A stretch of 64,000 nt of DNA from Aradus depressus. Taxonomy: Eukaryota; Arthropoda; Insecta; Hemiptera; Aradidae. Both the position numbers and the translations under genes were made by a program. Positions 9,384 through 24,300 of this stretch are shown here, piece by piece. The notes under the pieces are model-generated. The model was given only the letters and a program-made list of their open reading frames with translations. It was not told the DNA's origin and made no database searches. Each line of letters begins with the position of its first letter. The stretch's first letter is position 1. The stretch lies in contig OY759223.1 of NCBI GenBank assembly GCA_963662175.1, forward strand, positions 23,041,460-23,105,459. Reading direction: 5' to 3'.

Positions 9384-12300
9384 GTACACTTGATACTAAA
9401 AATTTAATTACTTTTAGTTACATGAGATATTTACTATTTACCAATAATAATTGTTCTCATATGTGATAGTAAGACGAGATTTCTCATATAAATAAAATAC
9501 GTTGTCTTACCACTGTTTTAAAACTTTATGAATAATTATTCTATTATTCCTCTATATTTAAATTCCGCGACTTTTGTTTCTCTTCGGCAACCAGAAAATA
9601 TGTTCAATTTTATTATGTTTCAAAAACAATATTTGCGATAATAATATTTTGTAAATTCAAGATAGTGTTGTGTGTTATAAGATATTTTTAAAGCAATTCT
9701 ATTATTTTTGTTATTTGTTTTTAGATACTGAGGAGGCTAGCGAAACAGAAATTCGCAAATCTGATAGTGGCCATGAAGTTACGGACATTAAAGAACAGTA
9801 AGAAACATCTATTTCTAATATTTTTACAATGCGAAATGAGTCTTGTACAGCGATAACAAGTTGCAACATATTTCTGTTTTAATTTGGTGGCTCTAGTGTA
9901 AAAAGATTCATTTTCCTCAAAAGCTGTCGACTGAAATACTGTAATAACTAAAAAAAAAAATATAAAGAAAAACGAATGTTTTTTTAAAAATATTGTCTAT
10001 TTCACAAGATATATAAAATATATGGAATTACTTTCGGTATTGCTATCATCGTCAGCCACGACTTAACAAATACTACTTGTATGGCAGTTCAACCAGTTTG
10101 CAATCCAAACTGTCCCTTTTCCAGCCCCCACGGGATTTTTCCTGTCCTTCATGTACAGTAAGTCTTAAAAACATGGAAAACTTTAAAATAAAATTTCGTC
10201 TCAAATTGAAATGTTAATAACAGAACCCCATTATATAAAATAAATCAAAGATGACAATAATAAATATATGAATAAAAATAAAAATACAAAGTTTTCTGGG
10301 AAAACAAATACGTACATACAGAGACTGGAGGATTATATTATTGGCGATAAAAGGGGTGAATATTTGAGATTGGTCTCATCGTTCATACAATTTCCTTTTT
10401 GTAGCTCTGTTTATTTCCAGTTGTTCCAATGAGTTGAGTAATGTACCTTTGTCACAAAAATGTAGGTATTGTATGCCTGTATTTATATCGAAATGGTGTT
10501 TGTTTTCGTTGATGTGTTGTGCGAGAGTTGATTTGACTGAGTATCTTATGAAATAGACGATATTTTAATAAAAACATTTGTTATTTCTTTATATTTTTAT
10601 TAAGTATTTCACAATATCTCTGCAAAAATGTTAAGTATCACTGTAATAACTGCCGCTGTGATGAATTTATCGACTCAAAATTTTGTATGAGGATTCATAA
10701 GCCACTATGCAATTCAAATATTGAGTTTTAGCCCCAACGATGGATTGGCTTTTTAGGGAGAGCGAAAACGTAATTGATTAATTCGTTCTGGGGAAGTACA
10801 TATCCGATGATTCACGGAAGATATTTTTATCATAGTTTTGTGTTGATTTCTGCAACTTTCATTAATTCTTTTGTTTTCTAGAAAGTACATCGAAAAGGTA
10901 AACAGTGTGAAGACACAAATTCAGCATCTCTTAGACGGGACACATTCTGATTATCAAAGAAGGCTTAAAAAACTCGAAGTTCAATATAAGGAAAGGTAAT
11001 TGATTTCAATTTATCTTATTTACAAATTTCATTTCAGGTAATCATTTTACTCATTTGCTGCAACAACGACATAACTCAAAAATGGGCGTTTTTGAGTTAA
11101 GGGCATAGGAAGAACGATTCTCAGATATACTTTTAACGGTTAGAACGACAAATCTGAGCTTCAACTGTTTGTCGAGAAAAACAATTATTCCTGCAAGATT
11201 GTCATAATTCAAATTGAAGATAGTTATAAAGTTAAGGGAGCAACCTCAGTAAGGCCTATAGCTGTTAGTGTACATTTTATCTTCTTTTATATCGTATTCT
11301 TTCAATAAAACATGCTGATAAGTTATTTTCGAATGGATGCATTTTGTTATTACACGTCAAAAGTTTGAATTACTTCTTCTGGAAAATCACAGTTTTTGAG
11401 TTATGTCGCTGTTACAGCAAATGAGCGATTTGACTAAGATGACATCGAATTTATTGATGCAACAGAAGTGACAGACAAAATTCAGCGATCTGAGATGTCT
11501 CTCATCAGTTAGTGAGTTATTATTACTCATGCCCGGGCTTTAACTATAAGATCTGCCTACTACCAGAGCGCTCTTTTGTCACTCTGGTTGACATGTGCCC
11601 GACTCTGCTATGGGAGATTTAAATAATTTTTTTATTCACTTAGGGGATCTTTAACGAGTACCTGACATCGTACTTGGTCAGGACCATCGCTTAAAATCCT
11701 ATCCGGAGAACGGCGGGCTGAGAGTTTTTTTTACCTCTTATTTGTTTAAATTTTTGATTATTTTTTTCTCCCTCGGGACACTTATTGGATCTGGGTGGTC
11801 GAAAAGAAGTTGTGATAAATTCAATGAAGCGAGAAACCTTCATTTGTTGTATTTAGGAACGTTTTCTCAAATTACGCGAAAACGATTAGATCTATCGAAA
11901 AATTGGTTCTTACAAAAAATGATCCTTATTAATTTTCCGAGTAAAGACGTTCTCTCATATTTTAGATAAACCCAATATGAACAAAGTTATAGCTCCACAA
12001 AAAAGTAACATATATTTCCGTATGAAATATTTCAAAGTAATGTTTACATTGTAACGCATAGCAAAAGATTTTAATATAACTATAAGAGGGACACTCTTAT
12101 GCCTACCACTTGTATACAGATCACTCTCTCACTCTCTCAAAATCATTTTCTGTCCTTCCTGGGTATAAGAAAGTCACTCTCAGAATTATGCTGTGCAATG
12201 AAACAAAGAAAACTGGTGATGCCGACGCATTACTATCATATCGATGGTCCCTAAGAAAAAGGTCGTTATTCATAATGCGCATCAATAACATACGTTATTC

Positions 12301-15300
12301 AATAAGGTCGTTATTTAGAGGAAAAATCAATAAGGTAGTTATTCAAAAACGTTATTTAGAGGAAAAATCAATAAGGTAGTTATTCAAAAACGTTATTTAG
12401 AGGAAAAATCAATAAGGTAGTTATTCAAAAACGTTATTTAGAGGAAAAATCAATAAGGTAGTTATTCAAAAACGTTATTTAGAGGAAAAATCAATAAGGT
12501 AGTTATTCAAAAACGTTATTTAGAGGAAAAATCAATAAGGTAGTTATTCAAAAACGTTATTTAGAGGAAAAATCAATAAGGTAGTTATTCAAAAACGTTA
12601 TTTAGAGAAAAAATCAATAAGGTAGTTATTCAAAAACGTTATTTAGAGGAAAAATCAATAAGGTAGTTATTCAAAAACGTTATTTAGAGGAAAAATCAAT
12701 AAGGTAGTTATTCAAAAACGTTATTTAGAGGAAAAATCAATAAGGTAGTTATTCAAAAACGTTATTTAGAGGAAAAATCAATAAGGTAGTTATTCAAAAA
12801 CGTTATTTAGAGGAAAAATCAATAAGGTAGTTATTCAAAAACGTTATTTAGAGGAAAAATCAATAAGGTAGTTATTCAAAAACGTTATTTACAAAAGGTT
12901 GGCAACACCTTCGCAGGAAGAAAAATGTTTATTATTATCTGATAGTGTTATAATTATTTATAATACCTAATTGATCTATCAAATGCAAAGAGATTCCTTT
13001 CAATTTTTTTATAATTATTCTTATCTTCATTTTTTTTAAAAATGTTTCTGAGTTTTTTAAAAATAGGTAATCATCAATAAATATATATTTTTTAAAATAA
13101 TTATATCACTATCAGATAATAATGAAACATTTTTCTTCCTCTGAAAGTGTTGCCAACCTTTTGTAAATAATATTTTTGAATAAATACTTTATTGATTTTT
13201 TATCTAAATTACGACCTTATTGATCGACTATTCGAATAACGTATGTTATTGACGCGGTTTGTGAATAACGACTTTCTTCTCAGGGACTATCGATATGACC
13301 ACCATCTTGGCAAGTTATGCGTCAACGATACAATTATACTTTTTTCAATACATTTTTAAGTTTTTGCTCACTTAAAAAAAAAAAAAATACTACTATTTTA
13401 GACTGAGGTTGAATAATCTTTGGCGAGAACATCAAATTGACATAACAGAAAAAGATTATATTTCTGAAAGAAAAGCTGCCGCTAAAGAGTTGGAAGAAAA
13501 AATGGTAGAACTTAAAGAAAATTTAATTCAGGATATGGAAGAAAAGAAGAAAATGATTGAATCTGAGCGAGTCAACATGGAGTTGTCTGGTGAGTTTTCT
13601 TAAGAAAATTGTTGTAATTATAAGAGTGAAGATTTGTTAGTTATTGCGACTAATGCTCGGGCTTTAACTACGAGATCATATCGCCTACTACCAGAGCGAG
13701 TACCTGACATTATACTGGGTTGGGAACATTTCTTAACGTCCAATCCGAAGGACGGCGTAGAAACGACTAATTATTACCGAACGATGGCTAAAGTCTAAAG
13801 TATGAAAAAAAATAAATAGGTGAAATGCAAACTAATGGTTCAGCAATTATAAGGAAATAAACAATTAAATTATTTATAACAAATGATCGCTCTATAATTT
13901 TTCTGATAATTTTGGGTCAATCTACACCTAATTCTCAATGTTCATGATTTTTTTCAGATTTTTCTGAGCGATCCTTTTGGTGATAAAGGTGGGGGACAAC
14001 AATTTTTAAGCGTTTCCCCGAAAAATGATTAAAAAATTCATTAAAAAAATACATCATATGTATTGTCGAATTCGTGCTTTAATAAGCTTTCATTTGACAC
14101 TCTACATTTACTCCTTAAAATTAACCCTCTGAATCAAAATTCAACTTTTTATACTTTACGTCTATAATTGGGTCATCACACTCTGTGCTAAATGTCAAAT
14201 TTTTACGTCGAATAGTTTCAGAAAAAATCGCCTGTGACAGACGGACGAACTAAGTGATTCCATAAGTGTTCCGTTTTGCTAGTTTTGGCACGGAACACTA
14301 AAAACTAAGTTCTTCACATAAAATATAAAATGGAATTAAATAATGTCTCGATACAATCTTGGTTTGAGCCTTCTGTGGCGATTAGGTTGGCCAAGATTAT
14401 AGTGGGCCGCTCCAGAACTCAGGCCAATTCCTCATGGATTTGGCTATTCCGGACAAATCGTGGCATTTAAACTGTTGTTTTAAAGGAAGAGCGAAAACTT
14501 ACTAAATTAATTCATACTAGCCAATGTTTCTCTGTCGATTTTTTTTTTCTACTACTATGATTACATAAATATGTGTCTGTTACAGGAGATGCAGCTGAAG
14601 CGAAACCAGCGATGACCCGAAAGTTGCGCCGACGTCCCAATGATCCTGCGCCGGTGCCTGAAAAACGTCGAGGGAAATTGTCCAGTCTTCCGTCCAACAT
14701 TAATTTCCAACTAGATGAGAAAGACATAGAAATGGATCTGAAGGCCATTTCTCGGGGTATCAAGACTGGGGTTTCTGTTCGAAAACCAGGTATATAACAT
14801 TTTCTGTTTATTATTATTTTATTTAGTCTTTTTGTTTCTTTTTGTCTCAATGTTTATAAGAAATTCAATTTGATTATGTACATTATAATATAAATTGTAA
14901 GCCTGAAAGTTTAAATGTATCCAAATGCAATAAATAAGTTGAAGAAAGATAGCTGTTTAATTCATCCCCACTTCCTTTTTTTGAGGATTTATTTAAAAAA
15001 ATTAACATTTGGCTTTTTTAGGGGCATCGATCAGATATTAGTTTGTGGTTATTTTGCTTCTCCAAATTATAATAAACAATTTTCAAATTACGATTAGAAA
15101 TTAATGTGAATTAAAAATATTAATGAAGTAAAAATAATGGAAGTGGGGATGTAAAAAAAATCTTATTTTTGAGAATTATTTTGAAAAAGAATCATATCGA
15201 AAAAATTGTAAACATTTGTCAAATTGAATTATAATCGATCGATTTTTGGATAGAATATTTTTTACTGTTGGAGAAAATCGTGGTTCTGTATTGTAAAGAA

Positions 15301-18300
15301 ATAAATTAAGAATTTGGGCTACGTTTTGAAACATTTCAGGGCCTAACTGAGTAAAACAAACAAATTAATTTATTATTTATTATGGACAATATAAACATAA
15401 AAGAAAAAAAAAACGTTCAAAATACTGTATAATATATTTATCTTAGTATCACTTCTCCCATTTATTTTTTGCTTTTTTGAAAACTAGCAATTACAGAGGT
15501 TTCGAGGAGCACTCGCATCATATTATGAAATAGTTTACAATACAATCAACAAAAATAACACTTTAATACAACTAAATTAACATATAAAAAAATATGTGAC
15601 GTTGGCTTCTGTAAAAAAAGATTTTGATTGACAGAAAAAATGTTTACAAAAAGAACAGATAAATCATAGATTAGTTGGCATTTTTGTAAACTGAAATATA
15701 ATTAATAAATACCAACAAACATATTACGATGTAATTTTTGTTGATTTTTTGATAAATATTTCAGATACTGATAATGGGAGTACTTCCCGAAATGTCTATA
15801 ATTGCTGTTTTTTAAAAAGCAAAAAATAAATGGGAGAAGTGATGCTATAATAAATATAATTTTGGATTCAGAATTTCCTCCCAAAAGTTATATTAGAAAT
15901 TATTTAAATAAAAATTGAATTGAAAAATTCTTATTCATTTTTGGGTTTTGTAGGGAGATTCTGAATGCAAATATACGTTTCGGGAAGGACTCCCAAAATA
16001 AGTATCTAATTTTTTTGCTGATCTGCAAAAAGAAGTATTATAAAATGTTTTTTTCTTATATTGACTTTATGCAAAATATAATTTATAATATTAATAAGAT
16101 TGAAATATGTTCTTTATTAAGAATATTATGATTAGTATAGTGAAAACATTGTTTAGAATAAATATCAGCAAATAAACTATAGATACTGATGATGAGAGTT
16201 CTTCCCGAGACGTTTATTTTCTAGGTTGTAAAGACCAAAAAATACATTTGATAAATGATAAAGCTGTTGGAAATATATATTGTTGTAGATATTCTTGATA
16301 TTAATATAATAACAATGACAATAAGTCCATAATAGGTAATCACCTAATTTGTTTGTTATATTCTGTTGAAGAACAAAATGAATAGTTTTTGAAACATTGC
16401 TCAAATCTTGTGTTAACTTACACGACAAAACCTAAATTTACTAACATCTTAACAAAATTGTCGATTCTATCAATAAATGAATAAAACAAACTTATTTTTT
16501 GAAATATTGTCTATTCCACTAAAGATATATATATACATATAACTATCGGTTTCGGCTTTATACCATCGTCAGGTCTAGTTATGAACTAACTAGACCTGAG
16601 TCTAGTTAGTTCATAACTAGACCTGACGATGGTATAAAGCTGAAACCGGTAGTTATATGTATATATATCTTTAGTGGAATAGACAATATTTCAAAAAATA
16701 AGTTTGTTTTATTCATTTATTACAAGTTTCCACAATATGTCCGCGTTCCTCAACTTAGAAGATTCTATCAATCATTTAGTAGTTTTCTGGTTCCAATTTT
16801 TTGTAAAAACGGTTATGTGATTATTTTATTTTATTTTTTATTTTTTGAAATTATCAATTACATATTGCATGGGATATTTGTTACAAAATTTATCAAACAA
16901 ATATACATATAATGTATTCTATTAAAGTTATAATTTAGAAGAAAGAAATAGAAATAGATTTCGTCAAGTAAACTGTAGCTAAACGCTCTTAATTATTTTA
17001 GTAATCTGAGCATTCATAATATTATTTACTTACAAATACACAAATTTTATTTATTTAAAAATAAATAGATACACAGTCGAAAAAGTGTGTGAGCTCATTG
17101 TGTATCTGTTGTATGTTATTTTTATTAAAAGTCGACCTAGAATATTCAAATTCAAAACCAGTAGAGGTTAATTAGGTTAGTATTGTAGTATAATTATGAA
17201 GTCGAACCTCGAATTCAAAGGTAATATGTGATAACTATATAAAACCTAGGTACTTGTCTAATGTGACCTGTGGTCTCCGTGTATAAGGTATATAATTTGA
17301 ATCAGCAATATAGTTTTTCTCGACTGCTAAATTTTTCAAAAATGATTGTTATAAATAAATACTTAAATTCCTGTTTTTTTTTTAACACAATTTTCCAAAA
17401 TTTGTTAAACATTTTTGAAGTCGGAAAACCTCTCTGTATTTATTTAATTATAAATTTTTTATTTTATTTCTGTTATACTAACTAACGTTATGTACGGGTT
17501 TTAGGAAGACGATTCATTTCATGAAAAAAAAAAAAACAAAAAAAAAATCCTTTTTTTTATTGAATGGTAAGTTTCAGTTCCTCTGAATATATAGAATTTT
17601 GTCTTAGTGCTTACCTAATTATGAAAAAAAAATAAAAAAAAAATTTATTTAAACGAATAATTTTAACTTGTTTTAAATAGTTAATTTTTTGTTTTAATTT
17701 CTGATGTATAAATTGTACATATTATATTTTTTAAATAACACTATCGGAAAAATTCTATAATTTATTCATGAGTTTTTATGTTTAAACTTATTTATATTAT
17801 AAACAAATTAAATTTATTTTGCAATATTTGGTTTTATTTCACTTTTCTCCCTTTCTTTTTTACTTGATTTTATTTAAATGAATACTAAATGAGAGAGGTT
17901 TTACTGAAATTTACCCACAGACACGATCCTATTCCCATTCCTCAAAAAAAAAATTACTGACGGTTTGAGAACATGCAGGACTATTGTGTCGAATGAAAGA
18001 TAGCCGTTCTCAATTGATCAGGCGCCTGATTTTAGGATATTCATAAATCAGGTTAAAGCAAGACTTATAATTAAATGAAAAAAAAATTAAGCACGCAGTC
18101 TTATGAAATTTACTCTTTTTCATTTTGTTTTTATTCATGGACACCACAGGTCATTTTTTATGGAACAATCTGTAAAAATTTCTATTTTATTTATTAATAA
18201 GGATTATTAATAGAACAAATTCAAATGTTTAATATATTATTGTCTACTTTCACACTAGAATAAAATATATCGTCGGCCTAAACGTGATACCTTGTAAGCG

Positions 18301-21300
18301 ATATTTTTCCGAAAATAGTTTTTTTTTTTACCAAAAAAAAAACTCTATTGATCTAGTGGGATCTCGTCTACGAAAAGACCCATGAAATACGGTTTGAAGA
18401 ACCGTACCTTGCAAAAGAAATGGGAACGAAATTCTGGTGAAACCTCGTCAAGTACGTTAATTATTTACTTGGATTTGCAAACTAGCTTAAAAACAATTTA
18501 TGGCAATATATACATCGCGCTTAATACAAATGTCGAAAAAATTGAGGTTTTCTATAAAGAATATTTTCTTAATCAGTTTTTTGTCTCTCCTGTAAAGTTG
18601 GCTTTTTGTACATATGAAGTATCACGTTTAGACCGACGATATGTATAGTGAACCGGTATCGGCGCACACCATCGTCACGTAAGTTCAAAAGTTACACTGT
18701 GCTGAAGGCCTGAGCGGAAACCGCTTTATGTGTAGACAATATAATTGTTAAAGAAGTACTTTCTTCCTCAGCTTTATGAAGTATAGGGGAAGTTATGTAA
18801 AAATTCGATGCAGAGTTTTCAACGGAGTTTCATGTTTTCCGGCCTCCAGATTCCAAATATTAAAAAAAAACATTCTGTGTGTCTGTAAACACGATAACTC
18901 CCGTTAGAATGAATGGATTAACACAACATTTTATCGACCAAAGGAAAAGGGGGGAGGCTTAACATAAAAACTGTAATAACTGCCAATGTAATGAATGTAT
19001 CGACATAAAATTTTCATATTTGATGTCAAAACACAAAGAGGACATAATCTGTCAAATTTCAGCGACATCGGCCGAAGGGAGGGGACTCAATTCAAAAACC
19101 AACAATGAATTTATCGATATATTTAATATGAGGATTTAGGAGCCCCTATGTAAATGAACTTGTGAATATTAGCGGTCGACTGGTTTCGGAGGGGTGGGAG
19201 CGAAAAATGTTTGATTAATTCGTTCTGGTGAAGTATATTACTGAAGATTCACCGACAACTTTTTTTTTTTTATTAGTTTTTCTATATATTGACACAGATC
19301 TAATAAATGTATTCGAAGATTTTTGGACCTGAATCCCAAATTGAAAAAAATGCCGGTATGTGTGTCTGTGACCTCAATAACTTCTGGTAGAATGAATGTA
19401 TCGACACGAAATTTTATATGTGTATTTGGAAACCCATAAGGACGACTATAAATGTTTAGCTGAATCGGCCGAAGGGACGGGGGGAGATCAGAGAAGGCCT
19501 CGACTCAACAGTCTTAACAACTGCCTATAGAATCAATGTTGACACATAAGTTAGTATGAGGATTTAGAAAGCTTACGTAAGTCAACTATTAATTTTTAGA
19601 CCATAAGATCGATTGGTTTTGGAGGGAAAGTGAACACATTTTGATTAATTCGTTCTGGGGAAGTACATTGCTGGTGATTCACGGACGACGTTTTGACCTG
19701 CTTTCCATGGAAAAAAATAGACTCAAGAGATCACTTTGCTCTCTGTATGTCTATCTACTTGGACCAAAACAATTTTTATAAAATTTTTAGTATTTAAAAC
19801 TTTCTCTGAGGGCGCCGGTAGCTCAGTGGTATTCGTGCTTGACTTCTTAGCTCAAGATCGTGGGTTCTAAACCCGACCGAGGCCCTTAGTTTATTTTATC
19901 TGGGAGGTAAAATAAAGTTAAGCACGCCGTCCTTCGGATGGGACGTTAAGCGATGGTCCCGAGCCTGTACGATGTCAGGTACTCGAAGACCTCCTACCCT
20001 AGATGATTAAAAATTTAGGGCAGGCAAAATTTAGGACTCCCACAGTAGAGTCGGGCTCATTCCCACCAGAGTGACGAAAGAGCGCTCTGGTAGTAGGCGA
20101 TATGACCTCGTAGTTAAAGCCTGGGCATGAGTCATAAAACCTAACCTTTGAAACTGGCGGGAGCAGAAGAACGTATAAGACGTGCTGGGGACGACGTAAC
20201 AGAAACGTTGTTCAGCTTCTTGTGTTTCGAAATTGAACGTTGGCGAAACACATTCGAGGTGATAGGGCAAAATTTTATATTTTATTTATTTCAGATGCTT
20301 AAGATATAAAAAGAAATATGGAAAAACGTAGTAGATTTGAAACCGGTGCGGTTCAAATCATGAACTCAGGATAATATTCTCATCATTAGATCAAAATATT
20401 TTGAAACAGTGCTTAGTACTTGCATCTTTTTATTCCTGAGTTGACAGATAATTATATACATATACATGAAAACGTGTGCGATTCCATTCGATTGGGAGTT
20501 TTCAACGAAATTTCATGTTTTCCGACCTTCTGATTCCTGAAAATGAAAAATGAATGGATGTATCGACACGAAATTTTATATGTGTATCCAAAACCCTCTA
20601 AGGACGACACTTATTGATTTTCAGCCAAATCGGCCGAAGGAAAGGGGAGGATTAGGGGGGAGGCTTAACACAAAAACTCCAATAAATACCGTTCTAATGA
20701 ATGCCACGATACACATTTCATATATAAATACACCTAATAATTTTCAGTGGAATCAGCCCAAGGGATGGGGAGGGGGGGGGGGGGGGGGTCTACTCAAAAT
20801 CCACATAATTGCCGATTTAATGAATTTATTCGACATGCAATTTTATAATTAAATTCAAAACTCCATAAGCATGACACCTATTATTTTTCGGAAAATCGGT
20901 CGAAGGGTGGGGGCAGGGAATTAGGGCTCGAATTGAATACTCTAATAACTATCGTTGTAATGAATTTATCGACACAAATTTCAATATGAGGATTCAAGAA
21001 TGTAAAATGTAAGTCAAATATTGAGTTTTAGCTCGAACGGTCGATTTTCATTGAAAGGAGAGCTGGAAGGTAATTGATTTATTCTTGCGGGGGAAGTACA
21101 TAGTCTATGATTCACTAATGACTTTTTAATAAATAATTATAAGTCCTTTCATCCAATTGCATCACCTGAGTCACACTAATAGTTTCCTGCAAACCTCCTT
21201 ACCTACAATATAAATATAATAGATAACGGTTTTAATAATCTAATGTTATCTAAAAATGGAAACTCTTCATATTAACCAGGTTGTATAAATGTATTTATTT

Positions 21301-24300
21301 TAGAAACTTTTTGTATGTATATTTCTAATAATTATTATTATTATTTTCTTAAATACAAAATACTTTGTAGCCAATGGCCTGCAAGCTTTGGGACCTATCA
21401 TTTCGGATTCCTCAAGCCCTGATATAAGGATTGAAGACGGAAAACTCCTGTATGAACGTAAATGGTATGATTATTTTTTACATTTCTTCTCCAACAAAAA
21501 TTTATTTTATGTGCCTGGTACAAAAATATTTATATATTTTTCTTACACGTTAGTAAGCCAAAACAACAAGCGTATCTAGTCTTTCCAATTCAAAGTCCTC
21601 AGAACAATTGTCGATGCTCCCTTCTATGTGTCCTATCTTACTCTCCACAATTATTCGAAGATTCCTTTTGTTATTGACCTCATCAAGTTCTTCCCATGTC
21701 AATCCAGTTGCTCGACTCTTGTCACCCCAGTCCCATTCAAATAACCCCTCCCGAAGACTGAGGCGGCTCTGGCCAAGAGATCTGCTACTATAATTTAGCA
21801 AAAATATTTAGGGAGTGCTGGTGGTGACTCTCCTCTCACCTTCAGCTCTCTTGTTGGAGCGATGGGGACGAAAGATTAACGGGGGGAGTCTCGAGTTGAA
21901 GGGCTTTTTATGTTTATTATTATGGTTTAATAATATTCAAATTTAATATTTTCACTGTTGTCATACCTTTAGGTGGAAACCGTCGTCACTGGCTGCTCGC
22001 CCACAGTACTCGACCAGCAGCCAGCGACTGTTTCCACCGAAATCTATATAATTTACAATTGGTAATATTTAATAAAAAGTATAAATAATAATTAGGGAAT
22101 GATTTTATTCATATTGAAAAATTCTGTAACAAAATCTTACAATTTTCCAGGTTTCATCGTGGACAGACTGTTTTTGTCGAGGGCAAGGATATGCCAAAAT
22201 TTCCTGCCATTATTTCATCAATTGGATCTGAGGCGGTATGTTTGTTTATTTTTGTTTTGTGACTCATGCCCGGGCTTTAACTACAGTGTTATATGGCCTA
22301 CTAACAGTGCTATCTTTCGTCGCTCTGGTGAACTTTGAGAGTCCTAGTTACCTCTTTAACGAGTATCTAACATCGCACAGGCTCGGGACCATCGCTGAAC
22401 CTCCCATTCGATGGACGGTGTGTTCATGGTTATTTTACCTCTCTGCTGCCTGGTTTGCATGTTGACCTAGCTTGTCTCTCAATTATTATTAAATAATTTT
22501 TTAATATAAAACTTGACCCCATTATCGAATGTTTAAGAAAAATAAAAGAAATTCTTATTTTGAAAATGTCTACTAAATTGCCACTTCAGAATATGCCAAA
22601 ATATTTTGGCTTATTTTTGCAGCTGACTCGTCTAGTTAATCGCAATGGCGGTCAGCAAGCGTGAAAGTCATTAAATTCATATCAACATTTGGTAAAACTA
22701 AATACAAAATTCAAGCAGGAACGAAGACCACTGCTAGAGAATGAAGGTTCTCTAACACATATTTTTTCTCATAAATCTGAGCATTGGTTTATAAAAAGAT
22801 TCACTGATCTCGGATAATTCCACATTCAAACCAGACTTTCATTTAGCCTACTGATCTATCTCTTGTTTTATATTTGTCAAAATAAATCTTTCTCGTCAGT
22901 TTCGTAAAAAAAAATTGTTGCGATAAAAAAAAGGTTTATTACTGAGGCAACCAGTGAAATCAAGTATACACAAGTTTACGCGATACATGCACATATATAT
23001 ACCAGCTAAACCCGCCGCATTGCAATGTCCATGTGCGTGTAAGGGTAGATTAGAAAGAAGTCTCAAACATTTTTAGTGTTGTATAGAATTCAATACAAAA
23101 CATTTTAATTCAAGAGTACCGGGTAATTATTCATGTAATAATTTTTGGTCCCTAAGCGAATGAACAAAATGCGGGGGTGGGTACGGGGGTAAGGCAATGG
23201 TAGGGTTGTAATAAGTCTGAAACATTTCCAGTGCTCTATAGAATCCAATACTAAAAGTTTTATGCCAATTCATGCAAGCTCTATATAATCTAATACAAAA
23301 CATTTTATGCCAATTCGTTCAATGATATTTGTTCCATAAGCGAATGCACCAAATGCGGGGATGGGTGGGGTAAGGATGGGATAAAACTATGTTCTAAACC
23401 TTTTGGTGACTCGACGAACATAATTGCTGAACATAAGAACAAAATCGGATCGAAGTTTAGGAGTCTATAAAACACAAACATACAGACATTAGATTTTAAA
23501 CTGTTACTAAGACTATTAGACAAAATATCTAAATTAACTTTGAAAATAAAACCACGTTTTCACTCTCACTTCAAAACTTAAAACTTTTATTTGAAAATAT
23601 TTTTCATTAGGTCGTAATATAAGCGATATATGATAAAATGTGTTTAGAAAACGAAGTAAAGTGGTCCAAATGTCGTCCGAATTGAGCCAAAATCTAATCA
23701 GATCTCAGTTATAGGACATGTGATTTTTTCATATCACATTTCAAGTTCATTGCTACAATCGTGTCTGCTTCACAGACACGACATCATGGCGAAAATGGTC
23801 AAAAACTATTCAGAGGACTTAGAAACTTGAAAATTCGTTTTCGGATTTTTACACGATTACAATACTTTCTTACACTAAAAGTGTAAGAAATCAATTTCTG
23901 AAAGAATCTTTTTTAAGTTTACTTTAGGAAGAAATTTATGATTTAAATGCGAATATATTCTGTTTTCTTTATTTATTGAAGTGAAAACTTCTTTAGCACC
24001 GTTGTGATTTGAAACTCCATGAAACGAAAAAGCGACTATATATATACATATAACAGTTGTTTTATTTAGTCATCTGTTTGAATTACTAACATAAGGATTT
24101 CTTGTAACTGAAAGTGAAGAGAGAAAAAAAGTTGCCGATAATGCTTCTTCTCTAGTCTTGCGACACAAAAAAGATAATCATGAAAAATTCCATTGCCTCC
24201 TCCTCTCCCTCCAAAAAGTTTGGAATTTATTTCATACTTTAGTTACCATAAGCCACTCGTGTCATTTGTTGAAATTAAAAACATGGAGTTTGAATAATAA

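Noticed and set aside
9384..9466. Extension of SUDS3 exon 1 to the end of its open frame
   Set aside because: The family sequence breaks off at the gtacac donor and resumes at 9725 in the right phase.
12290..12893. Regular 41-bp repeats as a CRISPR array
   Set aside because: Units are contiguous with no unique spacers, no cas genes exist, and the genome is eukaryotic. The 36-bp, 32-bp and 29-bp arrays fail for the same reason.
18382..18648. 88-codon open frame as a small gene
   Set aside because: It ends inside the inverted terminus of a MITE-like element and has no family resemblance.
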